From: Fusibacter bizertensis
GTDB lineage: Bacteria > Bacillota > Clostridia > Peptostreptococcales > Acidaminobacteraceae
Length of the DNA: 64,000 nucleotides
Assembly (NCBI RefSeq): GCF_029914245.1
Contig: NZ_JARYZI010000004.1
Span: forward strand, 124,001-188,000
Direction of reading: 5' to 3'
Below, one piece after another: positions 1 to 9,052 of this stretch (its first letter is position 1; each line of letters opens with the position of its first letter). Under the pieces are notes generated by a model. That model saw only the letters and a program-made list of their open reading frames with translations. It was not told where the DNA came from and did no database searches. The position numbers and the translations under genes were made by a program.

Positions 1-422
1 GTTCTGTAGATACAGGTGAATTTTTACACATTGGTTATTTTGAGCAGGAAATAAAAGAAGCTAACTATAACACTTGTATTGAAGAAGTTTGGAAAGAATT
101 TCCTTCCTATACACAGTATGAAATTCGCGCTGCACTTGCAAAATGTGGTCTTACCACACAACACATCGAAAGTAAAATCGTCGTACTAAGCGGCGGAGAG
201 CAAGCCAAGGTTAGACTTTGTAAACTCCTCAACAACGAAACAAATTTCTTAGTTCTAGATGAGCCAACAAATCATCTCGATGTGGATGCCAAAGAAGAAC
301 TCAAACGTGCACTTATTGCGTATAAAGGTACAATTTTACTCATTAGCCATGAACCAGAATTCTATAGAGATATTGTGACAGATGTCTGGAATCTTGAACA
401 GTGGACAACTAAAATCGTATAA
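1..422 (+). CDS. ABC-F family ATPase, C-terminal part (5' end outside window)
   Basis: The open frame enters from the left edge (first full codon at base 3) and stops at 420-422, giving about 139 residues of a second ABC ATPase domain. Visible are the signature LSGGEQAKVRL (about residue 60), a Walker B with the DEPTNHLD motif characteristic of ABC-F proteins (about residues 82-93) and the switch histidine in ISHEPEFY. ABC-F proteins lack membrane segments and act on the ribosome in translation or antibiotic protection. Which subtype this is cannot be told without the N-terminal half and the interdomain linker. A strong hairpin terminator follows directly. Confidence 0.9.
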   Translation, partial: SVDTGEFLHIGYFEQEIKEANYNTCIEEVWKEFPSYTQYEIRAALAKCGLTTQHIESKIVVLSGGEQAKVRLCKLLNNETNFLVLDEPTNHLDVDAKEELKRALIAYKGTILLISHEPEFYRDIVTDVWNLEQWTTKIV

Positions 423-449
423 TCTTAAATTATATGTTAAGCTCAATAA

Positions 450-497
450 AAACGAGTGAATCAATCCTAAAAGTGTTTGATTCACTCGTTTATTCAT
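450..497. terminator. Bidirectional terminator between ABC-F gene and chemoreceptor gene
   Basis: Perfect 15-bp inverted repeat (450-464 with 477-491, core ACGAGTGAATCAA) flanked by A-rich and T-rich sequence. It lies between two convergent genes, so it can serve both. Confidence 0.85.
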
Positions 498-514
498 TTT
501 AAATAAAATAGATT

Positions 515-2293
515 TTAGACCTTAAATCTACCAATGATTTTTGTCATGTCATCAGCAATTTTTTTGACTTCAGTAGAGTTGTCTTGAATCCCTCTCATTA
601 GTTCTGCTTGCGTATCCATTGTAGCGGCGATTTCTTCAGCAGCCGCTGCGTTCTCTTCAGTAACAGCAGATATGCCATGGATAGATTCAGTAGCATTGTC
701 TTTGTTCAGGTTAACATTTTGGATATTATTACTAATTGAATCAAGCTGCATCAAAGTATCACTTATTGATTTTTCAATTGCTTCAAATGCCATCTCCACA
801 TTTCCAAGCACGCTTGCCGATACTTTAACAGCTTCATTTGACGAACTCATGTTTTGTTCTGTTTCCTCTATTTCAGATAAAATCTCACGTATGATCGTAT
901 CAATCTGTGTCGTTGATTTAGATGTTTCTTCTGCAAGCTTCCTAATTTCATCTGCAACTACAGCAAATCCTCTTCCTGCTTCACCTGCTCTAGCCGCTTC
1001 GATCGCTGCGTTAAGTGCTAATAGATTGGTTTGCTCAGCAATCTGTTGAATCGTATTGGTAATCTGTACAATTGAGGAAGATTTAATAGTAAGTGTTCCA
1101 ACATTTTCACTTAATAGATCATTTGCTTTTGATGTCATTTGGAATTTTACATTAAGATCGCTTAGTTGCTTAACGCCTTCAATATTGCTATCCGAGACTG
1201 CATTGGTAAAGAGCTTGAGTTTTGCTGCACTTGATACAGTTTCTTCAATATCTTTTGCAAGTGCTTCCATTTTCTCTGAGGCAACCATGGCATCTTGTGC
1301 TTGCGAAGTCGCTCCTGAAGCAAAATCCCCAACCGTTTGAGTAACTGCATCTATGCCCTCTCTCCCATACTCAACTACTCTTCGAAGTTCATCTGAAGAA
1401 TTTTCAAGTTGAACTGAGTCTTGCTGCATCTCTTCAATTAAATCCCTAAGGACATTTCTTAGATTCGCAACAGCTTTTGCAATTACACCAGTTTCGTCTT
1501 TGTTTTTAAGCAAATAATCATAGATGTCATCATTTTTAATGTCCAAATTAGAAGTCTTATTGAGAATCTCTGAAAGCTTCAAAATTGGTTTTGACAAGGC
1601 ACTACCAAATATAAATGCAAAAAATATACCTAAGATAAGTGTTATCACTATTGCGCCCACCAAGACAATAGATGCAGTAAAGATTTCTGATTGCATCTGT
1701 TCTTTTTCCGCTGCTATAGTTGCATCAATATCATCAATATAATTTCCAGTACCAATCATCCAACCAAAAGGCTCATAAAGTTTTACAAAAGCACGCTTTG
1801 GCAATGCTTCAGTTTCATTTGGTTTTGGAAAATAATAATTATAATAGCCTTCTCCATCTTTGTTAATCAGTTCAATAAACCCTTGTAAGATCTTGTTGCC
1901 TTTTGTATCTGTTAATCCGATGCGACTTGTCCCCTCAACCTCTGAATTTCCAAGCAAAACGACATTCACACCATCAGTGGTATCGGCCCAAAAATAACCT
2001 GAACTCCCATACTTGGCATTCCTAATCACATCCGCAGCAATCAATTCAGCTTCTGATTGCGTTATGATGCCTTTATCTTTCTGGTTCATAATCCCATCAA
2101 GTTCACTTATGATGATCTCCACTTGATGCTTGATGTTAACATCATATCCTTCTCTTAATTGTTTCTCCATCTGATCAATTCGATCAGAGTTAGTAGTGTA
2201 GATCATATACTGTGAGACTACTCCTAAGATAAGTGCTGTCACCAAAACACTCCCAATTACCAGTAATACAATTTTACTTTTGATACTCTTCAT
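515..2293 (-). CDS. Methyl-accepting chemotaxis protein, Cache-type sensor
   Basis: 592 residues. An N-terminal membrane helix (about 8-28) is followed by an extracytoplasmic region of about 170 residues with single-Cache-like features ([24 protein letters not shown]), a second membrane helix (about 205-232), a HAMP-like linker and a signalling domain. The hairpin tip [15 protein letters not shown] is near residue 422, followed by [16 protein letters not shown]. It should be a membrane chemoreceptor for a small ligand and couple to CheA/CheW. The start has GGGGG six bases upstream and lies 3 bases after the stop of the DUF1295 gene, so it is the last gene of a three-gene operon. No C-terminal CheR-binding pentapeptide is evident. 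The ligand is unknown. Confidence 0.93.
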   Translation of the reverse strand: MKSIKSKIVLLVIGSVLVTALILGVVSQYMIYTTNSDRIDQMEKQLREGYDVNIKHQVEIIISELDGIMNQKDKGIITQSEAELIAADVIRNAKYGSSGYFWADTTDGVNVVLLGNSEVEGTSRIGLTDTKGNKILQGFIELINKDGEGYYNYYFPKPNETEALPKRAFVKLYEPFGWMIGTGNYIDDIDATIAAEKEQMQSEIFTASIVLVGAIVITLILGIFFAFIFGSALSKPILKLSEILNKTSNLDIKNDDIYDYLLKNKDETGVIAKAVANLRNVLRDLIEEMQQDSVQLENSSDELRRVVEYGREGIDAVTQTVGDFASGATSQAQDAMVASEKMEALAKDIEETVSSAAKLKLFTNAVSDSNIEGVKQLSDLNVKFQMTSKANDLLSENVGTLTIKSSSIVQITNTIQQIAEQTNLLALNAAIEAARAGEAGRGFAVVADEIRKLAEETSKSTTQIDTIIREILSEIEETEQNMSSSNEAVKVSASVLGNVEMAFEAIEKSISDTLMQLDSISNNIQNVNLNKDNATESIHGISAVTEENAAAAEEIAATMDTQAELMRGIQDNSTEVKKIADDMTKIIGRFKV

Positions 2294-2296
2294 TGC

Positions 2297-3058
2297 TTAC
2301 CCCCTAGGAAACCATGGAAAAAATTTGTTTGTTCTTTGTGCATATGCTTTAAACCCCGTCCTGCCTTCCATTGCTTTTTCAAGCATTGGAACACCAGAAA
2401 CAAATAGCAGTAAAAGTGTAATGATGATCGGGCTAAAAATCGAATACCATGTCACCCCTGTTGATAGCGCCAAAATAAATATTCCCCACCACATTGTCGC
2501 TTCTCCAAAATAATTTGGATGACGTGTATACTGCCATAAGCCAGTAGTCATTAATTTACCTTTATTTCCAGGATCCTTTTTAAATGCACGCAGTTGTGCA
2601 TCGCCCACTACTTCAAAAAAGTACCCTATTCCCCAGACTATAACCCCTATAAATGTTAAACCATTAAATGATTGATCTAATTTTTCATGAATTAACACAA
2701 TTGGGTATGCAATAGATAACATCAGTGCACCTTGAAGTAAATATACTTGAAAAAATGCCCTTATTACAACAAACTTTCCCCATTCTTCACGCCAATTTGC
2801 ATATCTAAAATCTTCTGGCTTACCAAAGTTGCGTCTCATAATATGGTAAAAAAGTCTTCCACCCCAAAGTGAAACCAATAAGACAGTGATTAAAGAAACT
2901 ATGCCAAAGTTTTGCAACCTAACCAGTGAATAAATGGCAATAAGGACAAAGCCAAGCCCCCAAGCTTGATCTACTATACTATTATTTTTCAAAATGGTGC
3001 CCATAATAAAGAAAACCATAAAATATGCTAAAACAACCAATCCAACTTCTAATAACAT
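2297..3058 (-). CDS. DUF1295 family membrane protein (steroid 5-alpha-reductase-like fold)
   Basis: 253 residues with six or seven hydrophobic helices. The C-terminal motif [17 protein letters not shown] is the conserved signature of DUF1295/ICMT-like membrane enzymes, which resemble steroid reductases and isoprenylcysteine methyltransferases. It is probably an integral membrane enzyme, but its substrate is not known from the sequence. It starts 2 bases after the DAK2-DegV fusion gene with an AAGGAG site inside that gene's end, and its own 3' end carries the ribosome binding site of the chemoreceptor, so the three genes are tightly coupled. A role linked to lipid metabolism would fit the fatty-acid-kinase-like neighbour, but that is inference. 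Confidence 0.85.
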   Translation of the reverse strand: MLLEVGLVVLAYFMVFFIMGTILKNNSIVDQAWGLGFVLIAIYSLVRLQNFGIVSLITVLLVSLWGGRLFYHIMRRNFGKPEDFRYANWREEWGKFVVIRAFFQVYLLQGALMLSIAYPIVLIHEKLDQSFNGLTFIGVIVWGIGYFFEVVGDAQLRAFKKDPGNKGKLMTTGLWQYTRHPNYFGEATMWWGIFILALSTGVTWYSIFSPIIITLLLLFVSGVPMLEKAMEGRTGFKAYAQRTNKFFPWFPRG

Positions 3059-3060
3059 AA

Positions 3061-4857
3061 CTACTCCTTCCTTGTGAATGCAATTGCAACAGAACCAATT
3101 CCTGCGTGTATTGCTGTTATTGCTGAGATTTCTGTGGTAATCACTGGTGGAAATCCAATTAGCTCTTCAAACTGTACTTTATATGCATTCGCAAGTTCTG
3201 GATTATTTGAGTGTACAATTGAATACTGAGATATGCCTCCCTGTTTCATGATCTTTTTGACACGTCTATAGATCTTCATGTCTGCAGCTTTTCTTGAAAA
3301 TGCCAGTCCAGAAGCGATGCCATTTCCCTCTAAACTTAGTGACATAATCGGTTTTGCTCTTAGCATGACAAAAATGCGACCTATTCTATAAGGTACTCTG
3401 CCACTTTTAACTGCATATTTAAAAGTATCCAAACTTACCAAGATTTTCGTTTTAGAAATATCATCAGTTGCACGGTTAATAATCTCATCAACACGCATAC
3501 CCGCATTTGCCATCTGCGCAGCTTTAAGAACAATTAAGCCCTGAGCACCAGAATTTAATTTCGTATCCACTAAGTGAATCCTATGTTTATCTTCTGCAAA
3601 TGACTCAATTGCCTTTTCATAACTGGTATATGTACCACTTAAGGCTTTAGCAACACTAAAAATTATCACATGTTCGTACTGTCCCAATAGCCATTCAAGC
3701 TTAGAGCTTATAAAACGCACTTCAGCCTGAGAGCTTGTAGGATATGTTTTGCTCTGATTGAGTATGCTCGACAAATTATCTTTAGTTGCAGTGAGTTTAT
3801 CTAGATAAGTACTTTCATCTGCGATTAACGCAAGCGGAATCATATGAATCTGTTCAGATAAAAGTTGTTGGTCTTCTATGTCTGCAATTGAATCTGTCAG
3901 TATCCCTATGTTAGATTTCGCGCCCTTCTCCACCTGTACTTGTAAGAGCATATCATCTACTTTTGATTTATATACTTTATAGCCAGCATCAGCAAATAAT
4001 TTAGTGATTAAATCAGGGCGATCAGTATGAACGTGTATCTTAACCAATCTTTCATTTCCGGTAACAATTAAAGAATCACCAATACCATCTAGCATGGCTT
4101 CTACTTCTGATTTTACCTTTATGTCTTCTTTTAACAGAACTTCAGTACAATACCTAAATTTAAGTGATTGATGGTCTGTATAAGCCGTTTTAGCATGTGT
4201 ATGCCCTATAGAGATTGATTGTACTACTTTTTCATTACCATGGATAAAATCACCGATAAATTTGCTGAATCCTTCCAAAAACATAACAAAACCTTTAGCG
4301 CCAGAATCAACAACTTTGTTCTTTTTAAGCACTTCTAACATATCAGTGGTCTCTTCCAGCGCTTGGTTTGCTTTTCTATATGCACCCTCAAAAAGATCAC
4401 TAAATTTCTGGTGTGTATTGTGGTTAGTAGTAATATAATTCGACCATTCTCTTATAACCGTTAACATGGTCCCTTCAACCGGCTCAGATACAGCAGAGTA
4501 AGCCGATTCCACAGCAAGTTCAGCTCCGCGACTAAATTGTTCTAAGTCAATTGTTTTTAGGTTGATACAGGCACTTGAAAAGCCTCCTAAAAAACTAGCA
4601 AAAATAATCCCAGAGTTCCCTCTTGCATTTTCAAAAGCAATATCTGCCATAGATTGAATCACAATATCAAAATCTTCTGAAACTACAGCTTCATCGGCAA
4701 TCGATCCCATTGTAAGTGCTAGATTAGTTCCAGTATCTCCATCTCGTACTGGGAAAACGTTTATTCGATTTAAATTTTCTTTATTCCTTTTAACAATATC
4801 TGCACCCGATTTGAAAATATTATAAAAGTCAACTCCGTTGAGTATAGCTTTCGACAT
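3061..4857 (-). CDS. DAK2 (FakA-like) - DegV (FakB-like) fusion protein
   Basis: 598 residues in two parts. Residues 1-300 resemble FakA: a DhaL/DAK2 nucleotide-binding domain ([14 protein letters not shown] near 33, ENARGNSG near 75) and the middle region ([28 protein letters not shown]). Residues from about 310 are a DegV domain: [38 protein letters not shown], and a C-terminal [13 protein letters not shown]. In Firmicutes FakA phosphorylates fatty acids presented by separate FakB (DegV) proteins. Here kinase and binding protein are one chain, so the product is likely an acyl-phosphate-forming fatty acid kinase, though that is inference. First gene of a three-gene operon. A separate DegV lies at 28.7 kb. 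Confidence 0.85.
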   Translation of the reverse strand: MSKAILNGVDFYNIFKSGADIVKRNKENLNRINVFPVRDGDTGTNLALTMGSIADEAVVSEDFDIVIQSMADIAFENARGNSGIIFASFLGGFSSACINLKTIDLEQFSRGAELAVESAYSAVSEPVEGTMLTVIREWSNYITTNHNTHQKFSDLFEGAYRKANQALEETTDMLEVLKKNKVVDSGAKGFVMFLEGFSKFIGDFIHGNEKVVQSISIGHTHAKTAYTDHQSLKFRYCTEVLLKEDIKVKSEVEAMLDGIGDSLIVTGNERLVKIHVHTDRPDLITKLFADAGYKVYKSKVDDMLLQVQVEKGAKSNIGILTDSIADIEDQQLLSEQIHMIPLALIADESTYLDKLTATKDNLSSILNQSKTYPTSSQAEVRFISSKLEWLLGQYEHVIIFSVAKALSGTYTSYEKAIESFAEDKHRIHLVDTKLNSGAQGLIVLKAAQMANAGMRVDEIINRATDDISKTKILVSLDTFKYAVKSGRVPYRIGRIFVMLRAKPIMSLSLEGNGIASGLAFSRKAADMKIYRRVKKIMKQGGISQYSIVHSNNPELANAYKVQFEELIGFPPVITTEISAITAIHAGIGSVAIAFTRKE

Positions 4858-4911
4858 ATTTACACCCCTATTCGTAATTTTTATATAAGTAATTTATATT
4901 TACCCATAAAA

Positions 4912-4939
4912 ATTATAATTAACTAAAAGTTTGTTACAA
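4912..4939 (-). promoter_or_regulatory. Predicted sigma-A promoter for the DAK2-DegV operon
   Basis: Reading the minus strand: TTGTAA (4934-4939), 16-bp spacer, TATAAT (4912-4917), about 55 bases before the GTAAAT-ATG start at 4857. Confidence 0.55.
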
Positions 4940-4960
4940 TAAGGGAATTTATTAGATTTT

Positions 4961-4981
4961 ATCAAAACATTTTGTTATGAT
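4961..4981. promoter_or_regulatory. Operator-like palindrome upstream of sdaAB
   Basis: Near-perfect dyad ATCAAAACA-TTT-TGTTATGAT (8 of 9 pairs), 56 bases before the sdaAB start and in the divergent region with the DAK2-DegV operon. The size and symmetry suit a dimeric repressor or activator. No bound regulator is known. Confidence 0.4.
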
Positions 4982-5036
4982 GTTTTTAATATCCTGAGAT
5001 AACAATCTCTTTTAGTGAAATTTTAAGGAGTTAGCC

Positions 5037-5711
5037 ATGAAAGAATACAATATTTTTGATATTATTGGTCCGATAATGATTGGACCATCAAGTTCTCACA
5101 CTGCTGGTGCTTGTCGCATCGGATATATTGCAAGAAACATCATCAAACAACCAGTGACAGAAGTAACATTTACACTTTATGGCTCATTTGCAAAGACTTA
5201 TAAGGGTCACGGAACTGATGTCGCCTTGCTTGGTGGTTTTTTAGGTTTAAAACCTGATGACGAGCGAATCGTAGATGCCTTTAAAATCGCAGATACACGT
5301 TCACTTGATTATCATTTTATCACTTCAGAAGATGAAGTTTCTCACCCAAATACAGTAAAAATCACGACTAAAACAAATCGTCTCCAGACTTGGGAAATCA
5401 TAGGCATTTCCATTGGTGGCGGAAAAATGATTATCTGTTCTATCAACGGAATAGACGTTCAATATACAGGGGATTACAACACTTTAGTGACACACCATAA
5501 AGATAACTCCGGAATGGTTTCAAGAATTTCGACCTTGCTATCAGAACACCGTATCAATATCGCTTTCATGAAACTTTACCGTGAAGAAAAAGGACAAAAG
5601 GCCATAGGCATCATTGAAACTGATGAAACGATAGAATTAAGTGTTCTAACTGAACTAATGCATCTTGATGGTATGATCAATGTCAATCTCATAGAGAAAA
5701 TTTACGATTAG
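5037..5711 (+). CDS. sdaAB: L-serine dehydratase, iron-sulfur dependent, beta subunit
   Basis: 224 residues. It begins with the SdaAB signature FDIIGPIMIGPSSSHTAGA and ends in an ACT regulatory domain (about 150-220, HKDNSGMVSRISTLLSEHRINIA). With the alpha subunit encoded 8 bases downstream it forms the oxygen-sensitive enzyme that deaminates L-serine to pyruvate and ammonia, an entry point for serine fermentation in clostridia. The ACT domain probably binds serine. AAGGAG lies 6 bases before the start, and a 21-bp dyad upstream is a candidate operator. Confidence 0.95.
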   Translation: MKEYNIFDIIGPIMIGPSSSHTAGACRIGYIARNIIKQPVTEVTFTLYGSFAKTYKGHGTDVALLGGFLGLKPDDERIVDAFKIADTRSLDYHFITSEDEVSHPNTVKITTKTNRLQTWEIIGISIGGGKMIICSINGIDVQYTGDYNTLVTHHKDNSGMVSRISTLLSEHRINIAFMKLYREEKGQKAIGIIETDETIELSVLTELMHLDGMINVNLIEKIYD

Positions 5712-5719
5712 GAGGCGCC

Positions 5720-6598
5720 ATGAAATTCAATTCAGGATTAGATATCATCCGTTTTTGCAATGAAAAAAAACAGCCACTTCACGAAATTTCACTTTCATCA
5801 GAAATTGAAAAAACTGGTCGAAGCTATGGCTACATTAGAGATTACTTGAAACATGTACTTCGTGTCATGGAAAATGCAGTTACTGCAGGCATCAATGATG
5901 ATGAAAACCATATCAAAGGGAAAATTATAGGCAATGATAGTGTTTTACTAAGAAGAAGAATAGAATCTTCCAAAACAGTATGTGGTGATACTGTTGCAAA
6001 AGCTGTTGCTTATGCACTGAGCACTATGGAAGTTAATGCTTCCATGGGAAAAGTGGTCGCCTCACCAACTGCAGGATCATGTGGTGTTCTTCCAGCAGTA
6101 CTTATGACGACAAAAGAGCGCTTCACATTAAGTGAAGAAAAGTTACTTGAAGGATTATTGGCAGCCAACATGATTGGGACTATCGTTGCTAGGAACGCAA
6201 CTATTTCCGGAGCAGAAGGGGGATGCCAAGCTGAAGTTGGTACGGCGTCTGCTATGGCTTCAGGGGCTGTTGTCCATATGTTAGGAGGTACACCTGAGCA
6301 AGTTTTCAATGCTGCTGCCATGTGTTTTAAGAATTTACTTGGTCTCGTTTGCGATCCTATTGCTGGTCTTGTGGAAAGTCCTTGTGCCAAAAGAAACGGT
6401 ATGGGGGCTGCAAATGCTTTACTATGTGCAGAAATGTCCTTAGCGGGGATCAATAGCATCATACCGTTTGACGAAGTCGTAGAAGCCATGTATCGTGTGG
6501 GTAAAGCAATGCCACCATCGCTAAGAGAAACCTCCATGGGCGGGCTAGCAACCACCAAAACGGGCATACAAATAAACACAGAACTTTTTGGTAATTGA
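5720..6598 (+). CDS. sdaAA: L-serine dehydratase, iron-sulfur dependent, alpha subunit
   Basis: 292 residues, usual length for the split clostridial/Bacillus enzyme. Catalytic-subunit motifs are present: SPTAGSCGVLPAV near residue 115 and the cysteine cluster CFKNLLGLVCDPIAGLVESPC near 203-223, whose cysteines would hold the 4Fe-4S cluster that acts as Lewis acid. It starts 8 bases after sdaAB with AGGAGG at ideal spacing and is followed by a strong terminator, so the two genes form a complete operon. The long open frame on the opposite strand (6010-6618) is a shadow. Confidence 0.96.
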   Translation: MKFNSGLDIIRFCNEKKQPLHEISLSSEIEKTGRSYGYIRDYLKHVLRVMENAVTAGINDDENHIKGKIIGNDSVLLRRRIESSKTVCGDTVAKAVAYALSTMEVNASMGKVVASPTAGSCGVLPAVLMTTKERFTLSEEKLLEGLLAANMIGTIVARNATISGAEGGCQAEVGTASAMASGAVVHMLGGTPEQVFNAAAMCFKNLLGLVCDPIAGLVESPCAKRNGMGAANALLCAEMSLAGINSIIPFDEVVEAMYRVGKAMPPSLRETSMGGLATTKTGIQINTELFGN

Positions 6599-6605
6599 TA
6601 TACAA

Positions 6606-6652
6606 AAGGAGAACTCAAAGATGTCAGCCATCTTTGAATTCTCCTTATTTTT
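6606..6652 (+). terminator. Terminator after sdaAA
   Basis: 18-bp stem (AAGGAGAACTCAAAGATG with its complement, one G-T pair), five-base loop, then TTATTTTTT. The convergent msrA gene ends just beyond it. Confidence 0.85.
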
Positions 6653-6661
6653 TAAAACGTT

Positions 6662-7135
6662 TTAATCCAATTTAATATGACAATAGCCATTTGGATTTTT
6701 TTTAAGATAATCTTGATGATATTCTTCAGCAGCAAAATAACACTTAAGTGGCTCAATCTCAGTAACGATTGGCTTTTCATGTTTCTCCTGTTCTTTGGCT
6801 TTTGATGCATTTATAACCGCCACATCGGACGCGTCAAAATAATATACACCCGTTCTATACTGCGACCCAATATCTCCACCTTGTCGGTTTAAAGACGTTG
6901 GATCAATCACTTTCCAGAGGTGCTCTAATAGCACATCAAGTGAAATCACTTCGGGGTCATATTCAAGCCAAAGAACTTCAGCATGACCAGTTGTGTTGCT
7001 GCAAACTTCTTGATATGTTGGATCAACTGTATGTCCATTAGCATAACCAACTTCTGTTTTAATAACGCCATCAAATCTTTTGAAATAAGCTTCCATTCCC
7101 CAGAAGCATCCGCCACCAAGTACTATTTTTTTCAT
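6662..7135 (-). CDS. msrA: Peptide methionine sulfoxide reductase MsrA
   Basis: 157 residues, a short MsrA. The catalytic motif [12 protein letters not shown] is at residues 8-19. The family motifs EVGYANG and [18 protein letters not shown] are present, the latter with a cysteine that may act in resolving the disulfide. It reduces the S epimer of methionine sulfoxide in proteins, in the cytoplasm. The active residue is an ordinary Cys codon; some clostridial relatives use selenocysteine. GAGGTG lies 5 bases before the start. No msrB is present in the window. It is transcribed in the same direction as the YfcC gene 82 bases upstream. Confidence 0.95.
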   Translation of the reverse strand: MKKIVLGGGCFWGMEAYFKRFDGVIKTEVGYANGHTVDPTYQEVCSNTTGHAEVLWLEYDPEVISLDVLLEHLWKVIDPTSLNRQGGDIGSQYRTGVYYFDASDVAVINASKAKEQEKHEKPIVTEIEPLKCYFAAEEYHQDYLKKNPNGYCHIKLD

Positions 7136-7217
7136 ATTATCACCTCATCGACAAACTTTATATATAACTGCCTGTTCTTAAAGTATACGATGATTGATTA
7201 TCTAATTCAAGCGTTGA

Positions 7218-8858
7218 TTATGACCATCCTATTGCAACTGCTATGATCACAAATACTGATCCCAGTCCAAACAATAAAGCTTGGAATTTCCACTGAAACT
7301 TAAACCATTTGTTCCAGTCTAACCTTGCAACACCAAGAACGCCCATTAAACATCCAGATGTAGGTACGATCAAATTTGTAAAACCATCTCCCAATTGAAA
7401 TGCTAAAACAGCAACTTGTTTTGAAACGCCTAACAAATCAGCAAGTGGTGCCATTAAAGGCATAGTAAGTGCCGCTTGACCAGAACCTGAGACAACAAAG
7501 AAGTTAAATACAGATTGCATCACGTACATCAACCAACCTGTAAAGATAGCAGGAACACCATCTAGGCTATTAGACATCGCATTTAGAATTGTGTTGAGTA
7601 CAGATGGAGAATTTGCTGAGTTATGACCAAGTACAAGGATAATTCCTTGTGCCATACCCACTACTAAAGCCGCTCCAACTAGATCTTTAGCACCCTCTTT
7701 AAATGACTCTGCAATGTTATTTACCGTCATATTATTCAGCTTGAAAATCACACCGATGATACCTGCCACTAGACCCATTGTAAAGAATACAGTTGCAATC
7801 TCAGGGATATAGTAACCATGTGTTTGTACGCCCCAAATTGTCCAGATAATTCCTAGTACAATTGTGAGTAATACTAAAGAGTGACCAATCGTGAGTTTGT
7901 TACCTTCAATCGTTTTGTTAGAGAATTCCTCTCTATAAGCCGCATCCGACTCATAAGCAACTGATAATCTTGGATCTTTCTTAATTCTTCTTCCATAAAA
8001 CATTGTTACTGCGATGCCCACTGCAGTAAATATCGTCCACATAATAATTCTGAGCAATGAACCTGATCCTACTTGAATACCTGCTATTCCCTGTGCAATT
8101 GCAACAGAAAATGGGTTCATCCAAGAGGTCGCAAATCCAATTTGAGTTGCGCCATAGGTAATCAATATCCCTACGATTGCATCATATCCTAAAGATATCA
8201 TCAGAGGAACGACAATCATCGCAAAAGGAATTGCCTCTTCTCCCATCCCAAACACTGCACCGCCAGCTGAGAAAGCTATAAAAAGTGCTGGAATCAGAAT
8301 TAAATCTGCATTTCTATATTTCGTAATGATATTGATGATTCCTGCATCAACAGCACCTGTTCGGAGAATAATACCAAAAGCACCTCCAACAACAAGGATA
8401 AATGCCACAACCCCTACGGCAGAACCCCATTTATCTCCTGTTACTAATCCCTCAAACATATAGTTTAGGAAACCTACATCTCCCCATTTTTCAAAGATCT
8501 TTATCGCTTTTGTTTCGCCAGTGCTTTGGAAGCCTTCATATTCTTGAACGACTTTAGCACCTTCGAGTTCTAAAGCTGCAGCTTTAGATTTTTTTATACT
8601 TCCAATTTCTTCTTCCCCACTAAATACATATGTTCGCGACCCATCAGTTGTATCAATGGTGTATAACGTACCATTTACATCGACTTCTTCAACCACATTG
8701 TCTTCAACTATAGCGATTGTAGCATCGTTATCATCTAACACTACATAACTCACATTAAAGTAACCAGTAGGTATGATGTAAGTTGCGATTGCTGCTAGTA
8801 AAATAATAAAGAAAATAATTACATACGTATCCGGCATGCGCCATTGCTTATTTGACAT
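7218..8858 (-). CDS. YfcC/DcuC-type transporter (PF03606), possibly for arginine or beta-aspartyl dipeptide
   Basis: 546 residues with about 12 membrane helices and a hydrophilic insert after the first helix (about residues 30-140). Family motifs include GVVAFILVVGGAFGI, FGMGEEAIPFAMI and a C-terminal DGFTNLIVPTSGCLMGVLGVARL. Members of this family move carboxylates or amino acids, and some sit in arginine deiminase loci as arginine exchangers. The gene stands directly downstream of the sigma-54 activator gene but has its own -24/-12 promoter, so it should be induced by that activator. With a secreted cyanophycinase and IadA encoded upstream, uptake of beta-Asp-Arg or exchange of arginine is a reasonable guess. 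The exact substrate cannot be read from sequence. Confidence 0.85.
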   Translation of the reverse strand: MSNKQWRMPDTYVIIFFIILLAAIATYIIPTGYFNVSYVVLDDNDATIAIVEDNVVEEVDVNGTLYTIDTTDGSRTYVFSGEEEIGSIKKSKAAALELEGAKVVQEYEGFQSTGETKAIKIFEKWGDVGFLNYMFEGLVTGDKWGSAVGVVAFILVVGGAFGIILRTGAVDAGIINIITKYRNADLILIPALFIAFSAGGAVFGMGEEAIPFAMIVVPLMISLGYDAIVGILITYGATQIGFATSWMNPFSVAIAQGIAGIQVGSGSLLRIIMWTIFTAVGIAVTMFYGRRIKKDPRLSVAYESDAAYREEFSNKTIEGNKLTIGHSLVLLTIVLGIIWTIWGVQTHGYYIPEIATVFFTMGLVAGIIGVIFKLNNMTVNNIAESFKEGAKDLVGAALVVGMAQGIILVLGHNSANSPSVLNTILNAMSNSLDGVPAIFTGWLMYVMQSVFNFFVVSGSGQAALTMPLMAPLADLLGVSKQVAVLAFQLGDGFTNLIVPTSGCLMGVLGVARLDWNKWFKFQWKFQALLFGLGSVFVIIAVAIGWS

Positions 8859-8894
8859 ATTGTCCCCCTTTTAGTTTTAATCATATAAACATAT

Positions 8895-8910
8895 CGCAAA
8901 TACTGTGCCA
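8895..8910 (-). promoter_or_regulatory. Sigma-54 (-24/-12) promoter for the YfcC-type transporter
   Basis: Minus strand TGGCAC-AGTAT-TTGCG, matching the RpoN consensus TGGCAC-N5-TTGC with exact spacing. The predicted transcription start near 8884 lies about 25 bases before the start codon at 8858. Confidence 0.85.
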
Positions 8911-8971
8911 AAAGAAACACTCTATTTTTATCTAGTTTTCACTAAATTTTGAACAAATTTTATAAAAATAA

Positions 8972-9045
8972 AAAAAAAGGCTGAATAAGGTTAAAACAAT
9001 CTCGATACATTACAACCTATTTCACCTTTATCACCCTTATACAGC
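8972..9045 (-). terminator. Terminator after the sigma-54 activator gene
   Basis: Arms GCTGTATAAGG (9035-9045) and CCTTATTCAGC (8980-8990) pair with one mismatch across a long loop and are followed on the minus strand by eight T residues. It would separate the activator transcript from the transporter gene. Candidate activator-binding blocks lie within the loop. Confidence 0.6.
9012..9027. promoter_or_regulatory. Candidate upstream activator site for the YfcC promoter
   Basis: The block ACAACCTATTTCACCT lies about 105 bases upstream of the -24 element. Both halves (ACAACCT and TATTTCACCT) recur upstream of the other sigma-54 promoter, at 15558-15583. Enhancer-binding proteins usually bind 80-150 bases upstream of such promoters. 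The match could be chance in AT-rich DNA. Confidence 0.4.
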
Positions 9046-9052
9046 AAGTTAC

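Noticed and set aside
6010-6618. 202-codon open frame opposite sdaAA
   Set aside because: It lies entirely within the conserved sdaAA gene on the other strand, has low-complexity proline-rich translation and no ribosome binding site.
6659-7135. msrA examined for a selenocysteine codon
   Set aside because: The active-site codon is ordinary cysteine, and the gene ends at a normal stop.
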